Of a DNA stretch of 64,000 bases, positions 34,142-42,723 are shown one piece after another. Every line of letters begins with the position of its first letter. Positions within the stretch are counted from its first letter, which is position 1. The notes beneath the pieces are model-generated. The model saw nothing but the letters and a program-made list of their open reading frames with translations, was not told the DNA's origin and did not search any database. The position numbers and the translations under genes were made by a program. Where the stretch lies: assembly GCF_000177195.2 (NCBI RefSeq), contig NC_015953.1:1550001-1614000 (forward strand). The letters are read 5' to 3'. The DNA is from Streptomyces sp. SirexAA-E (GTDB lineage: Bacteria; Actinomycetota; Actinomycetes; Streptomycetales; Streptomycetaceae).

Positions 34142-35857
34142 TCAGGCGGCGGGGGCCGCCTTCACCGTGAGGGTGACGGTGAGGGTCGCGCCGCTCTCGG
34201 TGGTCAAACGCAGCGTGAAGGTGCCCTCGGTGTCGTCGGCGTGGACGGCCGGGAGTTCCAGTACGCCGTCGTCGCCGGTCGTGAGGCCGGTGAGCGTACG
34301 CAGCTCCTTGCCGGCCTCGCCCTCGAAGTACGGGCCCTTGCCGTCCTCCAGGGGCGTGCCGTCGTCGGTGAGCAGTGTGGCGGTGACGGCGGTGTCCGGG
34401 AGGGCCTTGCCCTTGTAGGTGGCCGTGACCGTGACCGGGGCGAACACGGCGCCGGGGGCGGCCGTGAGGGCCTCGTCGCCGGTGCGGGCGAGCGCGTCCG
34501 CCTCGGGGGCGGCGACCTGGGCGGTGAAGGTGAGGACGCGCGGGTGCGGCACGCCGGCGACGGCCGTCACCTTGAACGAGCCGGTCTTCTCACCCGCCGT
34601 CAGGACCGGTGCGGTGGCGGTGCCGTCCGCTCCGGTGCGGACGGTGACCGTGGTCTTGCCGCCCGCGAACCGGGCGTCGGTGAGACCGGTCACGGTGAAG
34701 GTGACCGCGGCCTCGGCCAGTGGGGCGCCCAGGGTGTCCCTCGCCCGTACCGAGACGCGTCCGAACTCCTCGCCCGCGGTGGCCTTGAGGGCGGGGGTGC
34801 CCGCGTTCTCCAGGCTGCCGAGCACCCGGGGCGGTTCGGGGGTGGTGGGCGGTGTCGTCGGGTCGGTGGGCTTCGGCGGTTCGGGCGTGGGACTCGTGCC
34901 GCCGCCCGGCTTCGTCGGGGACGGGGTCGGGGTGGGGGTGGGGGTGGGGGTCGGCGTCGGGCTCGGCTTCGTGGTGCCGGTGGAGGCGCTCGGCGTCGGG
35001 GTGGGGGAGGGCGAGGACGAGGAACCGCTGCCGCTGGTGCCGGAGGGCAGGACGCCGGTGCCGTCGGGGACCTCGTGCGTGCCGCGGTTGTAGAAGTCGA
35101 ACCAGGAGCGGACCGTGCGCAGGTACTCCTGCGAGTGGTTGTAGCTCAGCACCGCCCGGTCGAGGTCCGCCGCCAGCGACAGATTGCGTCCGCCTGCGCA
35201 GAGGTAGCGCCCTGCGGCCAGCGCCGCGTCGTAGATGTTGTTGGGGTCCTTGCGGCCGTCGCCGTTCCCGTCCTGGCCCCAGACCTCCCAGGTCGAGGGG
35301 ATGAACTGCATGGGGCCGACCGCCCGGTCGTGGGTCGCGTCGCCGTCGTACGCCCCGCCGTCGGTGTCCTTGATCAGCGCGAAGCCCTGCCCGTTGAGGG
35401 CAGGGCCGAGGATCGGGGAGAAGGTGGTGCCGTCGGCGTCGACCTTGCCGCCGCGTGCCTGGCCGGACTCGACCTTGCCGATCGCGGCGAGCAGCTGCCA
35501 CGGCAGGCGGCAGGCGGCGTCGGTGCGGCCGACCTCCTGCTCCGCCTTCTTGTACGCGGCCAGGACGGAGGCGGGTATGCCGGCCTCCGCGCTGCCGGTC
35601 GCCGGAAGGTCCACGGACGTACCGGGCTTGTCGGGTGTGGTGAGCGGCGGAAGGTCGGTGTGGTACGGCGAGTTGCCGGTGGCCGCGCCGCCCTCGGAGG
35701 CCGTATCGGTCCCGGCCGACGCCTGGTCACCGCCGCCGGACGCGTCGGCGGACGTCGCCACGGGTGCCTGGGAGGCCGCGAGAGCCGCTACCGCGGCCGC
35801 GGCGACCGCGGTGTTGGTGGCCCCCCTGCGCAGCCGGCGGCCGAATTGCGCTGCCAT
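34142..35857 (-). CDS. Secreted lytic transglycosylase-like protein with Thr/Pro linker and Ig-like domains
   Basis: 571 residues. An N-terminal signal (RRGATNTAVAAAAVAALAASQAPVATS) is followed by a soluble-transglycosylase fold at about residues 95-250: PWQLLAAIGKVESGQ (catalytic Glu in VESG), AVGPMQFIPSTWEVWGQDGNGDG, NIYDAALAAGRYLCAGG and LSYNHSQEYL. A linker of SPTPTP repeats spans roughly residues 265-345. Two Big-1/invasin-like Ig domains follow (AGEEFGRVSVRARDTLGAPLAEAAVTF, PGAVFAPVTVTATYKGKALPDTAV). It should cleave peptidoglycan glycan strands outside the membrane; the Ig domains may bind wall or surface polymer. Confidence 0.88.
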   Translation of the reverse strand: MAAQFGRRLRRGATNTAVAAAAVAALAASQAPVATSADASGGGDQASAGTDTASEGGAATGNSPYHTDLPPLTTPDKPGTSVDLPATGSAEAGIPASVLAAYKKAEQEVGRTDAACRLPWQLLAAIGKVESGQARGGKVDADGTTFSPILGPALNGQGFALIKDTDGGAYDGDATHDRAVGPMQFIPSTWEVWGQDGNGDGRKDPNNIYDAALAAGRYLCAGGRNLSLAADLDRAVLSYNHSQEYLRTVRSWFDFYNRGTHEVPDGTGVLPSGTSGSGSSSSPSPTPTPSASTGTTKPSPTPTPTPTPTPTPSPTKPGGGTSPTPEPPKPTDPTTPPTTPEPPRVLGSLENAGTPALKATAGEEFGRVSVRARDTLGAPLAEAAVTFTVTGLTDARFAGGKTTVTVRTGADGTATAPVLTAGEKTGSFKVTAVAGVPHPRVLTFTAQVAAPEADALARTGDEALTAAPGAVFAPVTVTATYKGKALPDTAVTATLLTDDGTPLEDGKGPYFEGEAGKELRTLTGLTTGDDGVLELPAVHADDTEGTFTLRLTTESGATLTVTLTVKAAPAA

Positions 35858-36275
35858 GTGAACTGGTCCCTCCCCGTCGACGCCTGTTCGCGCTCCCCGG
35901 CGCGAGGACTCAGGCGACCCTACGACAACATCTGCCGCCGGAACACCGGCACATGACCGCTTCTTACTGTTTATTCACGTTCACGGCGGCACCTTGTCCG
36001 GTGCCGTTCTCCCGGGGGTACGGGGCCCTTTGACGGGGGTTCACACGCGCGGGCGCCGTGCTCTCGGGCGTGCCGCGGCCGTCCCGCCGCCCATCGCCGC
36101 TCGGGCAGCGGCCCACCCGTCGCCTCGGCTCCCGCCGCGGGGCCTTCACGCCCGATACGTCCCGCCCCACGGGCCCGGCCCTCCGGGGGGCGACGGAGTC
36201 CGCCGCCGCCGGTTCCGGGGGACGGGCCCCGGAACCGCCCGCAGCCCCCGGCCGGGGGCTGCGGGCGTACGGCGG
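35858..36275. other. Intergenic region between transglycosylase promoter side and polA end
   Basis: A 418-bp gap. The left ~150 bp is unusually A/T-rich for the window and should hold the transglycosylase promoter; no clean consensus was found. The right end carries the polA terminator hairpins. I looked for a ydaO-type riboswitch, which precedes some streptomycete wall hydrolases, and did not recognise one. No further gene is supported. Confidence 0.55.
36211..36267. terminator. Two consecutive hairpins downstream of polA
   Basis: A 10-bp stem (36211-36220 with 36227-36236) is followed directly by a 32-bp perfect palindrome (36236-36267). Both lie just beyond the polA stop and probably end polA transcription on the minus strand. 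Confidence 0.75.
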
Positions 36276-38987
36276 TCAGTGCGCGGCCGACTCCCAGTCC
36301 CGGCCGACACCGACCGAGACGTCCAGCGGAGCACGCAGCTCGACCGCCGTGGACATCTCGCGCCGCAGGATCTCCTCGACCTGCTCCCGCTCGCCGGCGG
36401 CGATCTCCAGGACGATTTCGTCGTGGACCTGGAGCAGCATCCGCGACGTCAGCCGCGCCTCGGTCAGCGCCCGGTCCACGTGCAGCATCGCGACCTTCAC
36501 GATGTCGGCGGCCGTCCCCTGGATCGGGGCGTTCAGCGCCATCCGCTCGGCGGCCTCGCGGCGCTGGCGGTTGTCGCTGTTCAGGTCCGGGAGGTAGCGG
36601 CGGCGGCCGAGGATCGTCTCGGTGTACCCGGTGGCCCTGGCCTCCTCCACGACCCGGTGCAGGTAGTCGCGCACCCCGCCGAACCGCTGGAAGTAGGTGT
36701 CCATCAGCCCGCGGGCCTCACCCGCATCGATGTTCAGCTGCTGCGAGAGCCCGAACGCGGAGAGCCCGTAGGCCAGTCCGTACGACATGGCCTTGATCTT
36801 GCGGCGCATCTCCGCGTCGACCGCCGACTTGTCGACGCCGAACACCTGCGAGGCGACCGTCGTGTGCAGGTCCTCGCCCGAGGTGAACGCCTCGATGAGA
36901 CCGGCGTCCTCGGACAGGTGGGCCATCACCCGCAGCTCGATCTGGCTGTAGTCCGCCGTCATCAGCGTCTCGAAGCCCTCGCCGACGACGAAGCCCCGGC
37001 GGATGGCCCGCCCCTCGTCCGTGCGGACCGGGATGTTCTGGAGGTTCGGGTCGGTGGAGGAGAGCCGGCCGGTCGCCGCGACCGTCTGGTTGAACGTGGT
37101 GTGGATCCGGCCGTCCTGGCCGATCGTCTTGATCAGTCCCTCGACCGTCACCCGCAGCTTGGCCTGCTCACGGTGGCGCAGCATGATGACCGGCAGCTCG
37201 TGCTCGGTCTGCGCCGCCAGCCACGCCAGCGCGTCCGCGTCCGTCGTGAAGCCGGTCTTCGTCTTCTTCGTCTTCGGCAGCGCCAGCTCACCGAAGAGGA
37301 CCTCCTGCAGCTGCTTGGGCGAGCCGAGGTTGAACTCCCGGCCCACCGCGGCGTGCGCCTCCTTCACCGCCTGCTGCACCGCGCCGGCGAACTGCTGCTC
37401 CATGCCCTCCAGATGGGACCGGTCGGCGGCGATGCCGTGCCGCTCCAGACGGGCCAGCAGGATCGAGGTGGGCAGCTCCATGTCGTGCAGCAGCCCCGTC
37501 GCGCCGACCTCCTCCAGGCGCACCGCGAACGCCTCACCGAGGTCCAGCACCGCACGCGCCTGCGCCATCAGCGCGTCCGCCTCGGCACGGTCGTCCGCGC
37601 CGAAGGCCAGCTGCCCGTCGGCCGAGGGGGCCGGGGCCAGCTCACGGCCGAGGTACTCCACGGCCAGCGCGTCCAGGGCGAACGAACGACGGCCCGGCTT
37701 CACCAGATAGGCGGCGAGCGCGGTGTCCATGGAGACGCCCTCCAGCCGCCAGCCCTGCTCGGGGAAGACCCGCAGGGCGTTCTTCGCGTTGTGCATGACC
37801 TTGGGCCGCCGCGGGTCCGCGATCCACGCGGCGAGCGCCTGCTCGTCGGCCTCGTCCAGCTCGGCCGGGTCCAGCCAGGCGGCGGCGCCGTCGGCGGCCG
37901 CGAGCGCGATCTCCGTGACCGTGCCGACCCCCAGCGACCAGGTGTCGACGGTCATCACACCGAGCGGCTGGTGCCCGTGCTCCTCCAGCCACGGGGCGAC
38001 CTCGCCCGATCCCAGCACCGCGCCGTCCAGCTCGACACCGGCCGCCGGCTCCGGGGCCTGCGCCTCGGCCGCACCGGGGTCCACCGCCATCAGCCGCTCA
38101 CGCAGGCTCGGATTGCGGATCTCCAGCACGTCCAGGATCCCGGTGACCGCCGTGCGGTCGTAGGGTGCGCGCTCCAGCTCCTGGGGGGCCTTCGGCAGCT
38201 CGACGTCCCGGACCATCTCGGTCAGCACACGGTTCATCTTCACCGCGTCCAGGTGGTCGCGGAAATTCTGCCCGGCCTTGCCCTTGACCTCGTCGGCCCG
38301 CTCGACCAGCTCCGCGAACGAACCGAACTGGTTGATCCACTTCGCGGCCGTCTTCTCCCCGACCCCCGGGATGCCCGGCAGGTTGTCCGACGGGTCGCCG
38401 CGCAGCGCCGCGAAGTCCGGATACTGGCCGGGGGTGAGGCCGTACTTCTCCTGGACCTTCTCCGGGGTGAACCGCGTCAGCTCAGAGACGCCCTTCGTCG
38501 GGTACAGCACCGTCACGTCGTCCGTGATCAGCTGGAAGGAGTCCCGGTCGCCCGTGACGATCAGCACCTCGAAGCCCGCCGCCTCGGCCTGCGTGGCCAG
38601 CGTCGCGATGACGTCGTCCGCCTCGAACCCGTCGACCGCGAACCGGTCCGCGTGCATCGCGTCCAGCAGCTCGCCGATCAGCTCGACCTGCCCCTTGAAC
38701 TCGTCGGGGGTCTTCGAGCGGTTCGCCTTGTACTCCGGGAACTCCGTCGCACGCCACGTCTTGCGGGACACGTCGAACGCCACCGCGAAGTGCGTCGGCG
38801 CCTCGTCACGCAGCGTGTTCGCCAGCATCGACATGAAGCCGTACACGGCATTCGTCGGCTGCCCCGTCGCCGTCGTGAAATTCTCCGCGGGCAGGGCGAA
38901 GAACGCCCGGTACGCCAGGGAGTGCCCGTCCATGAGGAGCAGGCGCGGTCGGTTGTCTGCCGTCTTCTTCGATGCCGTCTCAGCCAC
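36276..38987 (-). CDS. polA: DNA polymerase I
   Basis: 903 residues. The N-terminal 5'-nuclease runs from LLLMDGHSLAYRAFFALP to about residue 310, including GFEADDVIATLA and DRDSFQL. The middle proofreading-like domain has VDTWSLG where active enzymes have DTE, so the metal-binding Glu is missing and 3'-5' exonuclease activity is probably lost. The polymerase motifs are intact: DYSQIELRVMAHLS (A), RRKIKAMSYGLAYGLS (B), and QVHDEIVLE (C). GTG at 38987 with GGGGG upstream is chosen; a longer frame to 39053 lacks such a site. Functions in repair and Okazaki fragment processing. Confidence 0.97.
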   Translation of the reverse strand: MAETASKKTADNRPRLLLMDGHSLAYRAFFALPAENFTTATGQPTNAVYGFMSMLANTLRDEAPTHFAVAFDVSRKTWRATEFPEYKANRSKTPDEFKGQVELIGELLDAMHADRFAVDGFEADDVIATLATQAEAAGFEVLIVTGDRDSFQLITDDVTVLYPTKGVSELTRFTPEKVQEKYGLTPGQYPDFAALRGDPSDNLPGIPGVGEKTAAKWINQFGSFAELVERADEVKGKAGQNFRDHLDAVKMNRVLTEMVRDVELPKAPQELERAPYDRTAVTGILDVLEIRNPSLRERLMAVDPGAAEAQAPEPAAGVELDGAVLGSGEVAPWLEEHGHQPLGVMTVDTWSLGVGTVTEIALAAADGAAAWLDPAELDEADEQALAAWIADPRRPKVMHNAKNALRVFPEQGWRLEGVSMDTALAAYLVKPGRRSFALDALAVEYLGRELAPAPSADGQLAFGADDRAEADALMAQARAVLDLGEAFAVRLEEVGATGLLHDMELPTSILLARLERHGIAADRSHLEGMEQQFAGAVQQAVKEAHAAVGREFNLGSPKQLQEVLFGELALPKTKKTKTGFTTDADALAWLAAQTEHELPVIMLRHREQAKLRVTVEGLIKTIGQDGRIHTTFNQTVAATGRLSSTDPNLQNIPVRTDEGRAIRRGFVVGEGFETLMTADYSQIELRVMAHLSEDAGLIEAFTSGEDLHTTVASQVFGVDKSAVDAEMRRKIKAMSYGLAYGLSAFGLSQQLNIDAGEARGLMDTYFQRFGGVRDYLHRVVEEARATGYTETILGRRRYLPDLNSDNRQRREAAERMALNAPIQGTAADIVKVAMLHVDRALTEARLTSRMLLQVHDEIVLEIAAGEREQVEEILRREMSTAVELRAPLDVSVGVGRDWESAAH

Positions 38988-39169
38988 GCCCCCGATCCTG
39001 CCACGGACCACTGACAATCCGGACCGGCCGCCGCCCCGCACCCGCCCGCACACCCTTCACCACGCACCCCCCGCGGGCCCGGCACGGATCCCCCGCCCAC
39101 CCGGGGTCCGCCCCGCCCCGGTGCGTGACAGGATCGAGGGGCAGCGAAGTGACGACGAAGGGGAGCACC

Positions 39170-41449
39170 ATGGCCACCAAGCCCCCGACCGGCGACCCGG
39201 TCCAGGACGCACCTCGGGTGGAGGCGGCCCCGCACGCCGCCGCGGGCCTGCCCGCCGTCGCCCACACCCTGCGCATCGCCCAGCAGCAGATGGGGCTGCG
39301 CCGCACCGCGCAGACCCTCCTCAAGGTCAACCAGAAGGACGGCTTCGACTGCCCCGGCTGCGCCTGGCCCGAGGGCGAGAAGCGGCACACCGCCGAGTTC
39401 TGCGAGAACGGCGCCAAGGCGGTCGCCGAGGAAGCCACCCTGCGCCGCGTCACCCCCGACTTCTTCGCCGCGCACCCCGTCGCCGACCTGGCCGGCCGCA
39501 GCGGCTACTGGCTCGGCCAGCAGGGACGCATCACGCAACCTGTGTACCTGCCCGAGGGCGCCGACCGGTACGAGGCCGTGACCTGGGAACGCGCCTTCGA
39601 GATCATCGCCGGGGAGCTCACCGCCCTCGCCTCCCCCGACGAAGCGCTCTTCTACACCTCCGGCCGCACCAGCAACGAGGCCGCCTTCCTCCTCCAGCTC
39701 TTCGCTCGCGAGTTCGGCACCAACAACCTCCCCGACTGCTCCAACATGTGCCACGAGTCGTCCGGCTCAGCGCTGACGGAGACCATCGGCATCGGCAAGG
39801 GCAGCGTCAGCCTCGAAGACCTCCACCAGGCCGACCTGATCATCGTCGCGGGACAGAACCCCGGCACCAACCATCCCCGCATGCTCTCCGCCCTGGAACA
39901 GGCCAAGGCCGCCGGAGCGAAGATCATCTCGGTCAACCCGCTCCCCGAGGCCGGCCTCGAACGGTTCAAGAACCCCCAGACCGCCCGCGGCATGCTCAAG
40001 GGCACCGCCCTCACCGACCTCTTCCTGCAGATCCGGCTCGGCGGCGACCAGGCCCTCTTCCGCCTCCTGAACAAACTGATCCTGCGGACCGAAGGCGCCG
40101 TCGACACCGCGTTCGTCGACGAACACACCCACGGTTACGAGGAGTTCGCGCAGGCCGCCCTCGCCGCCGACTGGGACGAGACCCTCGCCGCGACCGGCCT
40201 GGACCGCGCCGACATCGAGCGCGCCCTCGACCTCGTCCTGGCCTCACGGCGCACCATCGTCTGCTGGGCCATGGGCCTCACCCAGCACAAGCACTCCGTG
40301 CCCACCATCCGGGAAGTGGTCAACTTCCTCCTGCTGCGCGGCAACATCGGCCGCCCCGGCGCCGGCGTCTGCCCCGTCCGCGGCCACTCCAACGTCCAGG
40401 GCGACCGCACCATGGGCATCTTCGAACGCCCCTCCGATGCCTTCCTCGACGCCCTCGACAAGGAATTCGGCATCACCTCGCCACGCCACCACGGCTACGA
40501 CGTCGTGCGCTCCATCCAGGCACTGCGCGACGGCGACGCCAAGGTCTTCTTCGCCATGGGCGGCAACTTCGTCGCGGCCACCCCCGACACCGCCGTCACC
40601 GAGGCCGCCATGCGCACGGCGCGCCTCACCGTCCACGTGTCGACCAAGCTCAACCGCTCGCACGCCGTCACCGGCGCCCGCGCCCTGATCCTGCCCACCC
40701 TCGGCCGCACCGACAGGGACATCCAGGCCGGACGCAAGCAGATCGTCACCGTCGAGGACTCCATGGGCATGGTCCACGCCTCCCGCGGCAACCTCACCCC
40801 CGCGAGCCCCCACCTGCTCTCCGAGCCCGCCATCGTCGCCCGGCTCGCCCGCGCGGTGCTCGGCCCCGGATCCGCCACCCCCTGGGAGGAGTTCGAGCAG
40901 GACTACGCCACCATCCGCGACCGCATCTCCCGTGTCGTCCCCGGCTTCGAGGACTTCAACACACGCGTCGCACGCCCCGGCGGCTTCGCCCTCCCCCACG
41001 CCCCCCGCGACGAGCGCCGCTTCCCCACGGCCACCGGCAAGGCCAACTTCACGGCCGCCCCCGTCGAGTACCCCCACCTCCCCGAGGGGCGCCTCCTGCT
41101 CCAGACCCTGCGCTCCCACGACCAGTACAACACCACCGTCTACGGCCTCGACGACCGCTACCGCGGCATCAGGAACGGCCGCCGCGTCGTCCTCGTCAAC
41201 CCCGACGACGCCCACGCCCTCGGTCTCGCCGACGGCTCCTACACCGACATCGTCGGCGAGTGGAAGGACGGCGTCGAACGCCGCGCCCCCGGCTTCCGCG
41301 TCGTCCACTACCCCACCGCCCGCGGCTGTGCCGCCGCGTACTACCCCGAGACCAACGTGCTCGTACCGCTCGACGCCACCGCCGACACCAGCAACACCCC
41401 GGCCAGCAAGTCGGTCGTCGTCCGCTTCGAACAGCCCGCAGCCCCCTGA
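39170..41449 (+). CDS. FdhF/YdeP-type molybdopterin oxidoreductase
   Basis: 759 residues. FDCPGCAWPEGEKRHTAEFCENGAKAVAEEAT at residues ~60-90, NLPDCSNMCHESSG, GQNPGTNHPRMLSAL, LRGNIGRPGAGVCPVRGHSNVQGDRTMGI and the C-terminal YNTTVYGLDDRYRGI block place it in the YdeP family of formate-dehydrogenase-like Mo/W-bisMGD enzymes. These lack the standard N-terminal 4Fe-4S motif. The substrate is unknown; the E. coli relative is linked to acid resistance. GGGGAGCACC precedes the ATG. No fdhD or cofactor genes adjoin, so it is a stand-alone cytoplasmic enzyme here. Confidence 0.88.
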   Translation: MATKPPTGDPVQDAPRVEAAPHAAAGLPAVAHTLRIAQQQMGLRRTAQTLLKVNQKDGFDCPGCAWPEGEKRHTAEFCENGAKAVAEEATLRRVTPDFFAAHPVADLAGRSGYWLGQQGRITQPVYLPEGADRYEAVTWERAFEIIAGELTALASPDEALFYTSGRTSNEAAFLLQLFAREFGTNNLPDCSNMCHESSGSALTETIGIGKGSVSLEDLHQADLIIVAGQNPGTNHPRMLSALEQAKAAGAKIISVNPLPEAGLERFKNPQTARGMLKGTALTDLFLQIRLGGDQALFRLLNKLILRTEGAVDTAFVDEHTHGYEEFAQAALAADWDETLAATGLDRADIERALDLVLASRRTIVCWAMGLTQHKHSVPTIREVVNFLLLRGNIGRPGAGVCPVRGHSNVQGDRTMGIFERPSDAFLDALDKEFGITSPRHHGYDVVRSIQALRDGDAKVFFAMGGNFVAATPDTAVTEAAMRTARLTVHVSTKLNRSHAVTGARALILPTLGRTDRDIQAGRKQIVTVEDSMGMVHASRGNLTPASPHLLSEPAIVARLARAVLGPGSATPWEEFEQDYATIRDRISRVVPGFEDFNTRVARPGGFALPHAPRDERRFPTATGKANFTAAPVEYPHLPEGRLLLQTLRSHDQYNTTVYGLDDRYRGIRNGRRVVLVNPDDAHALGLADGSYTDIVGEWKDGVERRAPGFRVVHYPTARGCAAAYYPETNVLVPLDATADTSNTPASKSVVVRFEQPAAP

Positions 41450-41660
41450 AGCGTGTTTCGGACATCCGCCGGTGCGTGCGGCCGCAAGGCGCATGCACGT
41501 ATCGGGGCGATCCCGACAACGCGGATGAGGCCTGGCCCTCGGGGCCTCGGGGGGAGCGCGCGCCGGGCGCCGCCGGGCAGGAAACGCCCCCTAAGCGCTC
41601 GCTCAGCCGTCTGATAGGAACAGGGCAGACAGCAACGACCACACGATCGGAGCCGGACCC

Positions 41661-42131
41661 ATGGGCGAGCACACCGCACCCACGTTCCCCCAGGAGATCA
41701 TCGACGAGTACGCCGCACTCGGAGTCGACCTCCCCGCCCTCTTCTCCGCCGGCCACCTCGGCGAACGCATGGGCGTCCAGATCGTCGAGGCCTCCGCCGA
41801 CCGCGTCGTGGGCACCATGCCCGTCGAAGGCAACACCCAGCCCTACGGCCTCCTCCACGGCGGTGCCTCCGCCGTCCTCGCCGAGACCCTCGGCTCCGTC
41901 GGCTCCATGCTCCACGGCGGCGCCACCAAGGTCGCCGTAGGCGTCGACCTCAACTGCACCCACCACCGCGGCGTCCGCAGCGGCCTCGTCACCGGCGTCG
42001 CCACCCCCGTACACCGCGGCCGCTCCACCGCCACCTACGAGATCGTCATCACCGACGAGCAGGACAAGCGGGTCTGCACCGCCCGGCTCACCTGCCTGCT
42101 CCGCGACGCACCCCGCCCCACCGACGGCTGA
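41661..42131 (+). CDS. PaaI-family hotdog thioesterase
   Basis: 156 residues. LGERMGVQIVEASADRVVGTMPVEGNTQPYGLLHGGASAVLAETLGSVGS includes the hotdog helix with the HGG motif and catalytic acidic residue; GVDLNCTHHRGVRSGLVTGVATPVHRGRSTATYEIVI completes the fold. Hydrolyses aromatic or acyl-CoA thioesters. ATG follows GGAGCCGGACCC. It precedes the liv operon by about 590 bp on the same strand and resembles the ArfA/PaaI branch rather than the acyl-ACP type. Confidence 0.87.
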   Translation: MGEHTAPTFPQEIIDEYAALGVDLPALFSAGHLGERMGVQIVEASADRVVGTMPVEGNTQPYGLLHGGASAVLAETLGSVGSMLHGGATKVAVGVDLNCTHHRGVRSGLVTGVATPVHRGRSTATYEIVITDEQDKRVCTARLTCLLRDAPRPTDG

Positions 42132-42723
42132 ACCACCCCGCACACACGCCTGCCCGGCCCGGAACGCACCGCAATCCGGACCGGGCAGACCTCTGTCCGG
42201 AGCCGATCCACGGACGCCGACGCACACACACCGTCAACACCCTTGACCCCCGCGCCCGTTCCATGAGCCACTCCAGCAGCCACACCCCGCGCTCCCGCCC
42301 ACCCGGCACAACCCACAGATGTAACACTCCGTAACAACCGCGCAATGCGCGAAACAGGGCCACCGCCCCGGCCTCCACCCACGGGGCCGACTCGACGCGC
42401 CCCATGCGCCCCACTTCGTGCGACAGCACCAAGATCACCTCAAGCCCCTTAGCAGAGCTGGGTGTTCTCACCATGCGGTCATTTCGGCGCCAGGGAAAAA
42501 ATCGCACATGTCCACACTGCGACCATCAAGCCTTCCCCACGGCATAACAAGACAGTCACATCATCAGCGGACCCGTCCCGCACCCCCACACCTGCGCTTA
42601 GAGTCACGGCCAGTCACCGCGCCGCCGGGCGCGTCTGCTGCACGGCCCTTGAATCGACCAGTACGCCCCGGCGATCGTCACGGCACCTCAGCAGAGGAGG
42701 CCGCGCCAGGGAAAGGACCTTTC
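42132..42723. other. Upstream region of the liv operon
   Basis: A 592-bp gap without a convincing gene. It contains short, regularly spaced GTAAC-type motifs (42321, 42331, 42351) listed separately. The last ~20 bases provide the livK ribosome binding site AAAGGAC. No -35/-10 pair with good spacing was clear to me. Confidence 0.55.
42321..42355. promoter_or_regulatory. Possible regulator array with 10-bp periodic GTAAC/GAAAC motifs
   Basis: GTAAC at 42321 and 42331 and GAAAC at 42351 are in 10-bp register. GlnR sites use GTnAC/GAAAC half-sites but with 11-bp spacing, so the fit is imperfect. It lies about 370 bp before the livK start. Function uncertain. Confidence 0.25.

Noticed and set aside
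34915..34980. GGGGTGGGGGT array as a G-quadruplex regulator
   Set aside because: It encodes the Thr/Pro linker of the transglycosylase, which explains the repetition.
35994..39014. Thousand-codon plus-strand frame opposite polA
   Set aside because: No domain, Arg/Val/Leu/His-rich shadow of an unmistakable polA.
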